In this document: positions 50,324 through 60,033 of the stretch, one piece after another
Numbering within the stretch: the stretch's first letter is position 1
Layout of the letters: every line of letters starts with the position of its first letter
Assembly (NCBI GenBank): GCA_948957135.1
Contig: CARDBT010000014.1
Location: 1-64,000 of the forward strand
DNA: 64,000 bases
Source: COE1 sp910588595
GTDB taxonomy: Bacteria; Bacillota; Clostridia; Lachnospirales; Lachnospiraceae
Reading direction: 5' to 3'
Made by a program: the position numbers and the translations under genes
The notes under the pieces: generated by a model
Told to the model about the DNA's origin: nothing
Database searches by the model: none
Seen by the model: the letters and a program-made list of their open reading frames with translations, nothing else

Positions 50324-51502
50324 CTAAAATCCTTTCCCAACAACTTCCCTGTATAGCTGATCCAGCTGTTTGGCAATCGCAAGCGTGCTGAATTCATTTT
50401 GAACACACTGTCTTATTGTATTTACATCATAACTTTCATACTGTCCGCATATTTGTCGCAAAGCACATTTAAGACTTTCAACATCATCGGCCGAAATCAG
50501 TATTCCGTTCTCACCTGTCACAAAATCATCCGGTCCCCCGTTCGCCACCGCTATGACCGGCTTTCCGCATGCCATCGCTTCTATATAGACTACGCCAAAA
50601 GTCTCATAACGGCTAGGAAGCACGAAGACGTCGCACGCCTGCATCTGCTCCACAACCTGCTCGCGGCTAAGTTGTCCAGCAAACTCCACCGTCTGTTCGA
50701 CACCGAACTTTCTACTCCATTCTACCGCTTTTTGCATGGCATGTCCACCGCCGCCTATGATCAGTTTTGCGGCGGGGTCTTTTACTGAATAATCCCGCCA
50801 TGCCTCCAATAAAATATCCATGCCCTTTTTCAAAAGCTGATCCCTGGTATTCATATGGCATATGGTCAGAAAACGCATTCCTTGGTGCGGCTTTTGCTCA
50901 CAGGGCTTAAACCGGTCAAAATCGACGACATTCCCGATGACTTCTATGTCGTTTGATGTCCTGTACTCTGATATAAGCTTTGCGAACGCACGACTCACGC
51001 AGATCACCTTTGCCGCATGCTCAAATGCCTGTTTGATATATCTTTCATTGGATCTGCTAATTTGATCTTTGTGCAGCTCAAACAGTGTTGCGTGTTCTGT
51101 TATTACATATGGAATACCTGTCTGTTCGGACAGTCTCATCGCCGCATACCCTGCCCACACACAGCAGTGTGCATGGATCACATCAAAACGCTCACTCTCA
51201 AGCCCGTGTTTCTCATACAATCTCCTGATGCCTTTTGCAAATGCCTCCCGATGCCCTTCCATGCCATGCTTCAGGGGACAAAATATTTTCATGCGGTGTA
51301 TCTTGATGCCCTCGCACTCTTCTGATTGCTCTTCCGCATAAAATACATACTCAGCGATACATTTTACTGAATATGTATCACTGTATAATATTGTCACCTG
51401 ATTGCCAGCGCGCTTTAATGCCAGCGCCTGATCCCAGAAAAAGCTTCCGTTTGTCGGTCTGCCCTTCGTTCTAAAGAAAGCGGGTATTATCAATACATTC
51501 AC
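50324..51502 (-). CDS. GT4-family glycosyltransferase
   Basis: A 392-residue retaining GT-B enzyme: VIHAHCCVWAGYAAMRLSEQTGIPYVITEH in the acceptor domain, then GMDILLEAWRDYSVKDPAAKLIIGGGG and VFVLPSRYETFGVVYIEAMACGKPVIAVANGGPDD split across the donor site with Glu-x7-Glu. GTG 51502 with AAAGGGG seven bases upstream is chosen over a GTG seven codons earlier. Confidence 0.9.
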   Translation of the reverse strand: MNVLIIPAFFRTKGRPTNGSFFWDQALALKRAGNQVTILYSDTYSVKCIAEYVFYAEEQSEECEGIKIHRMKIFCPLKHGMEGHREAFAKGIRRLYEKHGLESERFDVIHAHCCVWAGYAAMRLSEQTGIPYVITEHATLFELHKDQISRSNERYIKQAFEHAAKVICVSRAFAKLISEYRTSNDIEVIGNVVDFDRFKPCEQKPHQGMRFLTICHMNTRDQLLKKGMDILLEAWRDYSVKDPAAKLIIGGGGHAMQKAVEWSRKFGVEQTVEFAGQLSREQVVEQMQACDVFVLPSRYETFGVVYIEAMACGKPVIAVANGGPDDFVTGENGILISADDVESLKCALRQICGQYESYDVNTIRQCVQNEFSTLAIAKQLDQLYREVVGKGF

Positions 51503-51535
51503 TTGTTTATCCCCTTTGATCACACCTACAAAATA

Positions 51536-52357
51536 TCACTTGTTATTCAAAGCAGTTTTAGCCCAGCTTTTACATTGTTTCACTGCCTCCCAGCCCATTT
51601 TGTTCTGCCACATATACCAGAACTTCCTCCTGAAGAAGAGCTTCATCTCTGTCTTTTTTAATCTCGACAGACTTGTCGCCGTGACTGATCTGTCTGACAT
51701 GCGGTACCACACAAGCTGCTTGTCAAGCAGACCAAACCGATATCCCGCATGCATCGCTTTCAGATTCATCGGATAGTCCTCAAACCACCTGTAGCATTCA
51801 TCATAACCGCCGACCTGCCTGATAAAATCCATCGGATAGAAGGTTGCCGACGGCGCGACGATCCTGTTTTGGATCAATAACAGTCTATATTGTTCCCGAT
51901 AGTCTTTCTGTGCAAACTCATAACACCTGTCACAATACCCCTGCACATCCGCGTAGACCGCATCTGGATTCTTGTCGTTGAACAGCTTCACCTTCGCGAT
52001 CGGAAATACACCAGGATTCTCCTCGCAAAAGCGGACATAGTTTTCAATGGCATCTGCAGTCATGTAATCATCACCTGCAATCCCCTTGTAATAAACGCCT
52101 TCTGCCACTTTGAGACCTCTGTTGATATTCGACGGCAGTCCTGTATTCTTATCTGACGTGACCAGTTTTATGGCTGTCAGGGTTCCCTCATTTTCCGCGA
52201 TCCACTCCCGGACCACCTGCACCGTATTGTCAGGGGAACAGTCATCTGTAATGATCAGTTCAATGTCTGGATAGGTCTGATTTTTTATACTGTCAAGCGT
52301 CTCTATGATCGTCTCTGCCGACCGGTACGCCAACACGATAACACTTACCAGTTCCAT
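51536..52357 (-). CDS. GT2-family glycosyltransferase
   Basis: A 273-residue GT-A enzyme: VSVIVLAYRSAETIIETLDSIKNQ, ITDDCSPDNTVQVV, GDDYMTADAIENYV as the D-x-D region, then RWFEDYPMNLKAMHAGYRFG, which is shared by bacterial family-2 capsule enzymes. ATG 52357 lies two bases after the stop of the polymerase gene, with AAAGG in its end. Sugar specificity is unknown. Confidence 0.9.
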   Translation of the reverse strand: MELVSVIVLAYRSAETIIETLDSIKNQTYPDIELIITDDCSPDNTVQVVREWIAENEGTLTAIKLVTSDKNTGLPSNINRGLKVAEGVYYKGIAGDDYMTADAIENYVRFCEENPGVFPIAKVKLFNDKNPDAVYADVQGYCDRCYEFAQKDYREQYRLLLIQNRIVAPSATFYPMDFIRQVGGYDECYRWFEDYPMNLKAMHAGYRFGLLDKQLVWYRMSDRSVTATSLSRLKKTEMKLFFRRKFWYMWQNKMGWEAVKQCKSWAKTALNNK

Positions 52358-52359
52358 TC

Positions 52360-53541
52360 CTACGCCTTTCCGAGCAGACCTTTGACCTGCCAAAAATATC
52401 CCTCGTATGCATTTGTTCTTTCAAACGGCTGATACCAGTAATATCCCATCAACACCAGCAGATAATTTCTGAGTATATAGACGGAGATGAAATGCGCCTC
52501 CATCAGGTTATAGACGGAAAAAGCCACTGTCATCGTGAACATGACATAATCTTTCTGCCTGTAACTCTGGTACAGCAAGTAGACATTCATCCCGACATAT
52601 ATGATTCCCGGAATGATCCCATACCAGTAAAACAGTCGGACAAATCCGGCGTCGAAATACGCTGTATTCTCCGGCGCCGCGAATAGTTTCCAGTTCTCAA
52701 GCCTTGCCGCCTCAACCGCATAACAGCCCTGATATCTGCCATTTAACAGTTTGTCAAGCTTGTGCATCAGTGTGTCTTGTGTGAGATAGGTATTCTCCAC
52801 ATGGGAACCGATCATAGCAAATATGACACACCCCAGCACGATCATTGCGCCCAGGATATATACACCCTTATTTTCCCTGCATTTTTTACTATACCACATA
52901 ATAAAAGTCATGACAACAAACATCATCCATACTATAACACTCGTTTTGGAATCTGTAAGGGAAAAGAATGCGATATCCAGCACTCCAAGTCCGGCAAAAT
53001 GATACCACTTTAATCGATCCGCATAACTGTAGACCGCCAGTACGGCAAGCATCCAAAGCATACAGTGCAACGCATTCGGATGCCCCATCCCGAGTACATA
53101 CCTAGTCTCATACAACTGTCCTCCCTCACCTCTGCCAAAGTCGGCTGTGAGCGATACCGCACCGTACACTCCCGTCACCGAGAGCACCACCAGCGCAGCG
53201 CAGCCTGTAAACGTCACCCAGAATACCACCTTCATGACTTTTTTGATGTCCATTCCCTTACACGCCGCCACAAAAGCGATCACCCTGACTGTCTCGTCCC
53301 TCTCATTGACCAGATATGCCACAGACATGATACCGCCAAACAGCAGTATGCACAGCCACTCTTTTGTCGAATACCTTGTCAGTGCGATCTTGATACAAAA
53401 CAGCAGAAAAGTGATCCGGAACAGCTGGCTCTCCAGCGGGTTCGTGTACGCACTCTTGTCAATGATCACGATCAATAATTCTATCATCAGCCCAAGCCAG
53501 AAACAGGCTTCACCGATCTTTTTCACATTCCTGTCACTCAT
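52360..53541 (-). CDS. O-antigen/capsule polymerase, Wzy-like
   Basis: A 393-residue hydrophobic protein with about ten to eleven membrane helices and one large outer loop (about 240-310). GMGHPNALHCMLWMLAVLAVYSY and FSLTDSKTSVIVW resemble Wzy/O-antigen ligase-polymerase proteins, which link repeat units outside the membrane. The start codon overlaps the stop of the preceding gene (ATGA, 53538-53541). A Wzy polymerase fits a glycan made of repeat units, whereas the PglK-type exporters point to glycoprotein-like or ABC export; both occur in this locus. Confidence 0.82.
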   Translation of the reverse strand: MSDRNVKKIGEACFWLGLMIELLIVIIDKSAYTNPLESQLFRITFLLFCIKIALTRYSTKEWLCILLFGGIMSVAYLVNERDETVRVIAFVAACKGMDIKKVMKVVFWVTFTGCAALVVLSVTGVYGAVSLTADFGRGEGGQLYETRYVLGMGHPNALHCMLWMLAVLAVYSYADRLKWYHFAGLGVLDIAFFSLTDSKTSVIVWMMFVVMTFIMWYSKKCRENKGVYILGAMIVLGCVIFAMIGSHVENTYLTQDTLMHKLDKLLNGRYQGCYAVEAARLENWKLFAAPENTAYFDAGFVRLFYWYGIIPGIIYVGMNVYLLYQSYRQKDYVMFTMTVAFSVYNLMEAHFISVYILRNYLLVLMGYYWYQPFERTNAYEGYFWQVKGLLGKA

Positions 53542-54380
53542 CTGATCAATCCCAATGCCTTTCTAAGTTTCTTAAACCGCCTTGGCCTATTCTCATACTT
53601 ATACTGTATATAGGCACTGCACTCCGGCAGTTTTGCATCAAATGCAGCCTCGTCATCCATCCATCCATTCACATCCCCGAGCGATGTAAAAATGATCGGC
53701 AGCAATCGTTCGATCTGATGCGCCTCCGACGGGAATCCTGGCTCCATCCCATAGTTCATCAGTTTGTTGAGATTGCGGTAAAATACTTTGCTATGCCGCA
53801 GGATCTGTTCGCGCCTCACGATAAAGCACGCCCCCGGGGAAAAGGCAAAATACTGCGGGATCATAGGCTTTTTGTAGATAAAGCGCATCAGGTCGTCCAC
53901 ATCATTGAAATACCGCTTGGGATGGTTTGGCGATTCCACATACCATGAGTTATTTTTCTCGACATAGACGTTTTCCATGGCAAGAAATGTGGTTCCGGGC
54001 TCGTTTTTCTCATTGCTTTCGGTGAACTTCGCAAACCGGTCCCAGTACTGTTTCTCATCGTACAGAAATGTAAAGCTTTTGTTCTGATACACCTGTTGGA
54101 AAAACTCCATGGAACAGTGCCGTCCGATCATATTTCCCTTGAGCAGACAGATCACCTCCGGCAGATCCTCATAGTTTTCATCGAAATACGAAAAATAACT
54201 GGTGATATTATGCCCTGTGTTCTCTATATCCTTTATGTTCAGATCCATGTCATGAAGTTTCTGTTTCATTTCCCTGTCCGTCGAGCAGTCGTATATGATA
54301 TAATCGCTGCACAGGTCGAGCAGTTCTGTCGGTATCGTATTAAAATTGTGGATCAGAAAAAAATTTGTCGTCTTTTCCAT
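53538..54380 (-). CDS. Glycan-locus protein of DUF3431-like type
   Basis: A 280-residue soluble protein. Segments NFFLIHNFNTIPTELLD, EVICLLKGNMIGRHCSMEFF and FSPGACFIVRREQILRHSK resemble DUF3431-like putative glycosyltransferases found in surface polysaccharide loci, the last being a common acceptor-side motif. No textbook D-x-D is obvious. ATG 54380 with AAGGAGG upstream replaces a 31-codon longer frame. It overlaps the Wzy gene start by four bases. Confidence 0.6.
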   Translation of the reverse strand: MEKTTNFFLIHNFNTIPTELLDLCSDYIIYDCSTDREMKQKLHDMDLNIKDIENTGHNITSYFSYFDENYEDLPEVICLLKGNMIGRHCSMEFFQQVYQNKSFTFLYDEKQYWDRFAKFTESNEKNEPGTTFLAMENVYVEKNNSWYVESPNHPKRYFNDVDDLMRFIYKKPMIPQYFAFSPGACFIVRREQILRHSKVFYRNLNKLMNYGMEPGFPSEAHQIERLLPIIFTSLGDVNGWMDDEAAFDAKLPECSAYIQYKYENRPRRFKKLRKALGLIR

Positions 54381-54399
54381 CTGTAATCCTCCTTGTCCT

Positions 54400-55320
54400 T
54401 CATCGAAACCGGTTCTGCAGAAAACATTGCACAGTTGCCCTCTGCTCTGCGATCCACTTTCGCAGCCATACATTCATGCCAATGCCAAGCGCTTTTGCCT
54501 CCTTACAGCCCATATGGTACTTGATGATAAATTCTTGTGTAAAGTAATCCCTGCACGCTGCACTTTCCTGCAGATGATACTTAGTATACATGTATTTGTA
54601 ATCATTGTAGATGCGCATATCCCGTTCCGAGAAGCTCTCTGTATACTGATCTTCGTGCACGCCGATCGACACCAGCGGCATGGTTGTGCAGGCAAAGACA
54701 GGATTCTTTGTGAGCAGTTCAAAATAGAGGAACATGTCCGACGCCCAATTGCTCTGCTCGTCAAACAATGTCAGGCTTTTGCCCCTGCGGTAGATCACAG
54801 CACTTGGCGCACCGATCTGGTTGCCAAGAAAAAGGTTCCGGTAGTCAGACTTAAGCCTGTCTATAAAGTCCTGGTCTGCACACCGGTCATAGTATCCCGT
54901 ATGATGCTGCTTTGGCAGATGATGCATGGCGCTAATGTCCTGTCCGTCCAGCATCACCTGCCTGCTGCCGGCAAACGCGAGCAGCACATCAGGATTTTCG
55001 TCAAGAAGCGCTGCATAGTGCCCGAGACATGTGCTGTCTGTAAACCAGTCATCGCTGAACATAACCTTGATGTACTCACCCTCTGCCATCCTGATCGCAA
55101 CGTTCCAGTTAAAGATATGTCCGTACGGCTTTTTATTGTGCTGGTATTTTACAGCAGGATAATCCGTTTTCACGAGTTTTTCTGTCGCGTCATCCGTCGA
55201 GTCATCTGAAATATTGACCTCGAAATCGGTGTAGTCCTGACTGTATACGGACTTTAACAGGCGTTCTACCTCGTCCGCATTATTGTAGCAGGGAATGCAT
55301 ATCGATACTTTTGCTCCCAT
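54400..55320 (-). CDS. GT2-family glycosyltransferase
   Basis: A 306-residue GT-A enzyme: VSICIPCYNNADEVERLLKSV, SDDSTDDATEKLV, then KVMFSDDWFTDSTCLGHYAAL carrying the metal-binding acidic pair, and GAPSAVIYRRGKSLTLFD on the acceptor side. ATG 55320 is set by AAAAGGATAAG; an upstream extension of 21 codons lacks the fold start. Confidence 0.88.
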   Translation of the reverse strand: MGAKVSICIPCYNNADEVERLLKSVYSQDYTDFEVNISDDSTDDATEKLVKTDYPAVKYQHNKKPYGHIFNWNVAIRMAEGEYIKVMFSDDWFTDSTCLGHYAALLDENPDVLLAFAGSRQVMLDGQDISAMHHLPKQHHTGYYDRCADQDFIDRLKSDYRNLFLGNQIGAPSAVIYRRGKSLTLFDEQSNWASDMFLYFELLTKNPVFACTTMPLVSIGVHEDQYTESFSERDMRIYNDYKYMYTKYHLQESAACRDYFTQEFIIKYHMGCKEAKALGIGMNVWLRKWIAEQRATVQCFLQNRFR

Positions 55321-55351
55321 ATTCTTATCCTTTTCCTTCCCGTTTGGCTTT

Positions 55352-56314
55352 TCACGATCTGCCAAGGATCTTCCTTGCGGCACGCTTTACTGCAACAGCC
55401 GTTTTGTAACAGGTGTTTTTCACTGTCATTCTCATTTTGCGCAGTGCTTTTTGCGGCTCTTTCTCCTCATGCATGATCAAGAAATCCAGTTCCTTCTGAT
55501 GCTCCCTGATATACTGAGGGAAGCTGTCATCGATCTCGCAGCGGACAAACTGTGCGTTCCTTCCAAAGATATCTTTTCCGTCTTTGATCTGGTCTGTCAC
55601 ATTAGATAACACATGTCTAGAATTGTATTCCTGGTGTGCTGCCGACACTACTTTTTCCTGCACACGCTTTCTGATGTCCTTCTCCCCATGGCCGCCCATG
55701 TAGCCAAAATGCCAGCCGCCATCGTCCACACGGATCCCGATCTTTTTGCGCTCAGGAAACCGGAGTTCCCCAAGGAGCAGATCCTGCTCCCTTAAGAGCT
55801 TGTAGCTGAGCATCTTTGTGCCGATCCACTTTTTGCGCTGCACGCCTTCAAACTCACCCGCATAGGACAGCAGGCTGCCGGAAACCTCCTCCATGTTGAG
55901 ATAGCAGTAAAACAGCCGCTGCGCGAAATGATAAATCTTGTCCTTATCAAAATCCTGCAAGATCTCTTTTATTTTATCAGGATCAGGTATCTCATCGAGA
56001 TCACTGAATATCACAATATCCTCATCCGTACAGTCTCTCAGCCCCCTGGTAACTGCATTTTTCTGGAACGTATCCCTCTCATGGGTGCCCCAGTCAGCTC
56101 CCTTGGGTGTGTCATCCACGACAACATGGATGATCTTATCCTGAAATTCTGCAAACATCTCCTTATTTTCCTCGTAATACAGCGGTTTCTTCAATCCCGA
56201 AAAAGTTTCAGTCGCCTCGCTGATCACAAATCTGTCCACCACGGGACTTAAAACATTCAATCTTATTTTCAGTATATCCAGTTCATTAAAAAACTGGAAG
56301 CAGTCGTAAATCAT
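55352..56314 (-). CDS. GT17-family N-acetylglucosaminyltransferase-like protein
   Basis: A 320-residue protein starting MIYDCFQFFNELDILKIRLN and containing FVISEATETFSG, DIVIFSDLDEIPDP and GGWHFGYMGG, the GT17 signature also present in the eukaryotic bisecting GlcNAc transferase (GnT-III) family. It probably transfers GlcNAc or a related sugar. The start is ATG 56314; TTG 56323 is possible but too near GAGGAG. It lies 16 bp from the DUF5672 gene. Confidence 0.82.
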   Translation of the reverse strand: MIYDCFQFFNELDILKIRLNVLSPVVDRFVISEATETFSGLKKPLYYEENKEMFAEFQDKIIHVVVDDTPKGADWGTHERDTFQKNAVTRGLRDCTDEDIVIFSDLDEIPDPDKIKEILQDFDKDKIYHFAQRLFYCYLNMEEVSGSLLSYAGEFEGVQRKKWIGTKMLSYKLLREQDLLLGELRFPERKKIGIRVDDGGWHFGYMGGHGEKDIRKRVQEKVVSAAHQEYNSRHVLSNVTDQIKDGKDIFGRNAQFVRCEIDDSFPQYIREHQKELDFLIMHEEKEPQKALRKMRMTVKNTCYKTAVAVKRAARKILGRS

Positions 56315-56330
56315 CCGTGTCAAGTCTCCT

Positions 56331-57170
56331 CTACTTTTTTGATAGTTTTCTGATCAGATCCCTGACCATCCTCTTCGCCCGTTTTTTGGCAGGTTCCCTG
56401 ATAAAATTCGGATACTGTGCATTTGTGCCCTCCCACTTGTGAAAAGCAAACGGCGTTATGCCCTGTACTTCCGGTATCATTTTCTCATGGCTGTAGTACT
56501 TTGCCACCTCGAGCGGCGCGATCCGCATTCCCTCCGCCTCTAACAGATGCCGGATCTTACAGCAGATAAAGCCATCCTCATAGTACCACATCCGCCCATA
56601 GGCATACTCTCCCTCCCACAAAATCCCTGCTTTCCTGGGAAAATCCATCAGGCGTTTGCTCCGGATGCCTGCGCTGTTTCCGACACGGCAGATGTTTCCG
56701 TCCCTGTCCCGGTATGTGGTGGTATCGCCCTCAGGCGGGAGCGGCCACGGTGCACCGATATAGTCATAGTCCAGGAATTCATCCCGCCACATCTCGGGAT
56801 GCACCACAAAGCCGTCCGCGTGGACGATCAGCGCAAAATCCGTGTGGATATGTTCTCCCAGCTCGTAGACCATCTTATAGTTAAAATCATCAATATCTTC
56901 GAGTTTGTCCGTATGGCTGTATCGGATCGTTCCCGGAAGTCCAAAAGGTCTGCGGTGGGTGATCAGCACTGCATCCCCGAACTCGATGCCGCGCATACTG
57001 TACTGCATCGCCTTGATCGTCGCCCCGATATTGACACTTGTCATGGCTACAAGCGTTACCTGCGGAAGCTTTAACTTAGTGTCATGAACTTTTGTTTGTA
57101 TTTTCCTGCGGGCATTCAAATCAGGATTGTGAAGTTTTACATTTCCATTATTCTCCATCTCAGACATCAT
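56331..57170 (-). CDS. DUF5672 protein, putative glycosyltransferase
   Basis: The 279-residue protein shows VTLVAMTSVNIGATIKAMQYSM, FALIVHADGFVVHPEMW and DYIGAPWPLPPEG, then GNSAGIRSKRLMDFP and SHEKMIPEVQGITPFAFHKWEG, the diagnostic blocks of DUF5672, which is found in glycan loci and resembles GT-A enzymes (HADGF in place of D-x-D). GAAGGGGG overlaps the first ATG codons; starts at 57167 or 57158 are possible. Donor sugar unknown. Confidence 0.75.
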   Translation of the reverse strand: MMSEMENNGNVKLHNPDLNARRKIQTKVHDTKLKLPQVTLVAMTSVNIGATIKAMQYSMRGIEFGDAVLITHRRPFGLPGTIRYSHTDKLEDIDDFNYKMVYELGEHIHTDFALIVHADGFVVHPEMWRDEFLDYDYIGAPWPLPPEGDTTTYRDRDGNICRVGNSAGIRSKRLMDFPRKAGILWEGEYAYGRMWYYEDGFICCKIRHLLEAEGMRIAPLEVAKYYSHEKMIPEVQGITPFAFHKWEGTNAQYPNFIREPAKKRAKRMVRDLIRKLSKK

Positions 57171-57197
57171 CCCCCTTCACAGTCTCCGGATCATCTA

Positions 57198-58214
57198 TCA
57201 TGACTTTGTCAATCTCCTCTTTATGGAACGCACAGCTCTTACAGACAGATCCTTATATATCAGCCACTTGCCTCTCACCCGGGCTCTTGTCAGAGCCGCA
57301 CCTGCAAGTTTTTGTCCTATATTTTTATAGTATTTGGACGTTTTTCTGTATCTCTCGAGTTCTGCCCTGCACTCCCCGGCAGTAAAAAGCCTCCCTCTCC
57401 TGTCAAGATAGACAAAGTCGGAATAAATATTCTGTTCCGACGCCCAGTAGCCATCCGACACATTGTGCCTCGCCCAGTATTTGGGCGCGATGATATATTG
57501 AACAGTCTCGCTTGTAAACGCCGGAAAAAAGGCGAATGTCGAGTTTGACAATATTAAATACCGTGCGTTTTTGATCACCGTATAGTCCCCAGCCAGATCA
57601 AAGTGATATGCCCTCACCTCCGGTAAGATCCTTCCGGCGGCGGACAGATCGTCCGTAATTATCATAAACTCCATATCCGCCCGTTTCTGTCTCATGATCT
57701 TTATGGCGTCAAGCCAGTACCTGCGCCGCAGAAACAGCTCAGGATTACCCGCGTACTCTCCCCCCCTGATGTTGATGATACACAGATTCTCCCTCGAATA
57801 GTCCATACAGTCATACTCCGGCTTTACCCGCAGCCAGTCTTTGATCTCTTTCTTATACTGTCCAAAATAGGATTCATCCTGCATATTTCCATATAAGAGT
57901 GTCGTCTGATCCAATGATAACAGCCTGTTGTCAACACCTGTTATATAACAGCCGTGTTCAATATCATGCGCGGAATTTCCCAGAAATATCCTGTCTTCTT
58001 TTTCGTGATATATATGTTTAAAGCTGTCCTTTTCCATATCTGCGCCGCAATCGATATCCATGAAATACATGCAGTCGAGCAGATCCCTGTTCAATATGCC
58101 AAAATCATATCCTTTTGCATGTGCAAGTGCCCTGGTCGTGACATAGCAAAACAACTGATTGCCAAGCCCCTGTCCTTTTAAGAGCTCTGTCGCGATAATC
58201 GCCTTCTTTTCCAT
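57198..58214 (-). CDS. GT11-family glycosyltransferase (alpha-1,2-fucosyltransferase-like)
   Basis: A 338-residue GT-B enzyme: KGQGLGNQLFCYVTTRALA at the start, LCIINIRGGEYAGN, and YLILSNSTFAFFPAFTS near the C-terminus, the three GT11 blocks; HxRxGDY is altered here to INIRGGEY. Members transfer fucose from GDP-fucose, but the motif change leaves other sugars possible. ATG 58214 with AGGAGAAGG upstream is chosen over a 35-codon longer frame that has no site. Confidence 0.78.
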   Translation of the reverse strand: MEKKAIIATELLKGQGLGNQLFCYVTTRALAHAKGYDFGILNRDLLDCMYFMDIDCGADMEKDSFKHIYHEKEDRIFLGNSAHDIEHGCYITGVDNRLLSLDQTTLLYGNMQDESYFGQYKKEIKDWLRVKPEYDCMDYSRENLCIINIRGGEYAGNPELFLRRRYWLDAIKIMRQKRADMEFMIITDDLSAAGRILPEVRAYHFDLAGDYTVIKNARYLILSNSTFAFFPAFTSETVQYIIAPKYWARHNVSDGYWASEQNIYSDFVYLDRRGRLFTAGECRAELERYRKTSKYYKNIGQKLAGAALTRARVRGKWLIYKDLSVRAVRSIKRRLTKS

Positions 58215-58266
58215 TTCCTTCTCCTGTCCGCTTATCTGCACCGGGGCGGCTCTCCCTGACGCTGCC

Positions 58267-60009
58267 CTACAGCGTCGTCCTTGTGATCTTCCCCTCATCG
58301 ACCTTGTATATGATATCACACTTCTCGATCGTATTCAGGCGGTGCGCGATGATGATCATGGTCTTTCTGCCATGGAAGCTGTTGATCGCCTCCATGACTG
58401 CCGCCTCCGTCTCATTGTCCAGCGCCGAGGTCGCCTCGTCAAACACAAGGATCTCAGGATTGTGGTACAGTGCCCTCGCGATGCCGAGCCGCTGTCTCTG
58501 CCCGCCGGAAATGCGGACCCCCCTGTCACCGATCGCTGTGTCGAGTCCTTCGGGTAGACCCCTGATAAATTCCGCAAGCTGCGCCTCCTCGAGAGCCTCC
58601 CAGATCCGGGTGTCATCGATCTGGTCATCTGCGATACCGAACGCAATATTGTTTCTGACCGGTTCATCGACCAGATAGATGGACTGCGGGATATAACCGA
58701 TCTGGGAAAGCCATGCCGGATAATTGTCAAAAACATCTACGCCGTCACACAGGATACTCCCCTGATGAATCTTCAAAAGTCCCAGCAAAATATCCACGAT
58801 CGTTGACTTGCCCGCGCCCGACGGTCCCATGATACCGATCGATCTGCCGTATGGCACCACCATATTTGCCCTGTCAAATATCAGCTTATCCGTATTGGGG
58901 TAGGCATACACGATGTCCCTCAGTTCGATCTTATCCTGGAGCCGCATCGTCTTGGCTGGATCGACCGGTTTCAGCGTCTGGTTATTTCTCCTGCTGATCT
59001 CATTGATATTCATGTTCTCATACACATAGTCGAGACAGGGCTTATAATATGAAATATCTGCCAGATACGTGTTGATCCTGTTCACACTCGGCATCATGCG
59101 GATCGCCGCCAGTCCAAATGCACTGAGCATCGGAATGATCGTGGAGACATCATTCCCAGTCAGGATATAGACGATGATATAACCCAGAATGCTCGCGATA
59201 AAGATGGTCTCGATCAGAAGTCTCGGCAGGTTGTTCATCACGGAATAACGCTTGCTGTAGACTGCACCGATCTTTCCGCTGCTCTCATAATTGTCCGCAA
59301 AAAATGCCTCCCGGTGAAGCACTTTGACATCTTTTATTCCATAGATCGCCTGAATCCTCCACTTGGCTATCCTCGACTGCAGCGACTGGTTCTTTGTTCC
59401 CATCTCCGTAAGGCGTGGTCTTAATACCTTTAGAATCACGACAGAGAGCATACCAAACACCACGATCATCAGAAGAAGCAGCTTCCAGTCCGTCAGGATC
59501 ATCACGACACACAGCAGCGCAAACACGATCACTTCCGAGACAAGCGAGATCATTGACATCAGAATGTGGAACACATTTGGGATATCACTGTCTGTCAGGC
59601 GGAACACTGTCGGGATATCCGCGTCCAGATAGAACTCGTAGGGTCTGTTGAGAAATTCCCGCAGTACCTGGCTGATCAGTTTATTTCTGTTGAATGCGAT
59701 AAATTTGTTCTGCACATTGACCATAAAGAGCAGAAATGCATTTTTCACCGCATACAGCACGATCATGGCAGTCAAAAGCGGCACGATAAACCGCTCTATG
59801 CTGTCAACCCCCAGGGTGTCCATTGCAAGCCGGATCCATCTGTTTTCCTGCGACTTGACCGGATCCATGATCACCCACACGATCGGAAGCACGCCGGACA
59901 CACTCACGGTCTCCAATAAACCGCTGACAAGGATCAGTATTCCCAGCAGACAGATCTGCATCTTCTGCCTCCTGTCTAGAATATATCGCATCTTCTTTAT
60001 CATATCCAT
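58267..60009 (-). CDS. ABC transporter, lipid-linked oligosaccharide flippase type (PglK-like), copy B
   Basis: A 580-residue half-transporter with six N-terminal membrane helices and an ATPase domain: Walker A GPSGAGKST, signature ISGGQRQR, Walker B ILVFDEATSALD, His loop AHRLNTIEKCD. Its layout parallels copy A at 35.6-37.4 kb, down to VGYIPQSIYLMD and IGYIPQSIYLVD, so it is a paralogue. It should flip a polyprenyl-linked glycan. ATG 60009 follows GGAGGAATAAG. It lies next to the second O-acetylation pair. Confidence 0.9.
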   Translation of the reverse strand: MDMIKKMRYILDRRQKMQICLLGILILVSGLLETVSVSGVLPIVWVIMDPVKSQENRWIRLAMDTLGVDSIERFIVPLLTAMIVLYAVKNAFLLFMVNVQNKFIAFNRNKLISQVLREFLNRPYEFYLDADIPTVFRLTDSDIPNVFHILMSMISLVSEVIVFALLCVVMILTDWKLLLLMIVVFGMLSVVILKVLRPRLTEMGTKNQSLQSRIAKWRIQAIYGIKDVKVLHREAFFADNYESSGKIGAVYSKRYSVMNNLPRLLIETIFIASILGYIIVYILTGNDVSTIIPMLSAFGLAAIRMMPSVNRINTYLADISYYKPCLDYVYENMNINEISRRNNQTLKPVDPAKTMRLQDKIELRDIVYAYPNTDKLIFDRANMVVPYGRSIGIMGPSGAGKSTIVDILLGLLKIHQGSILCDGVDVFDNYPAWLSQIGYIPQSIYLVDEPVRNNIAFGIADDQIDDTRIWEALEEAQLAEFIRGLPEGLDTAIGDRGVRISGGQRQRLGIARALYHNPEILVFDEATSALDNETEAAVMEAINSFHGRKTMIIIAHRLNTIEKCDIIYKVDEGKITRTTL

Positions 60010-60033
60010 CTTATTCCTCCATAATACCGATCA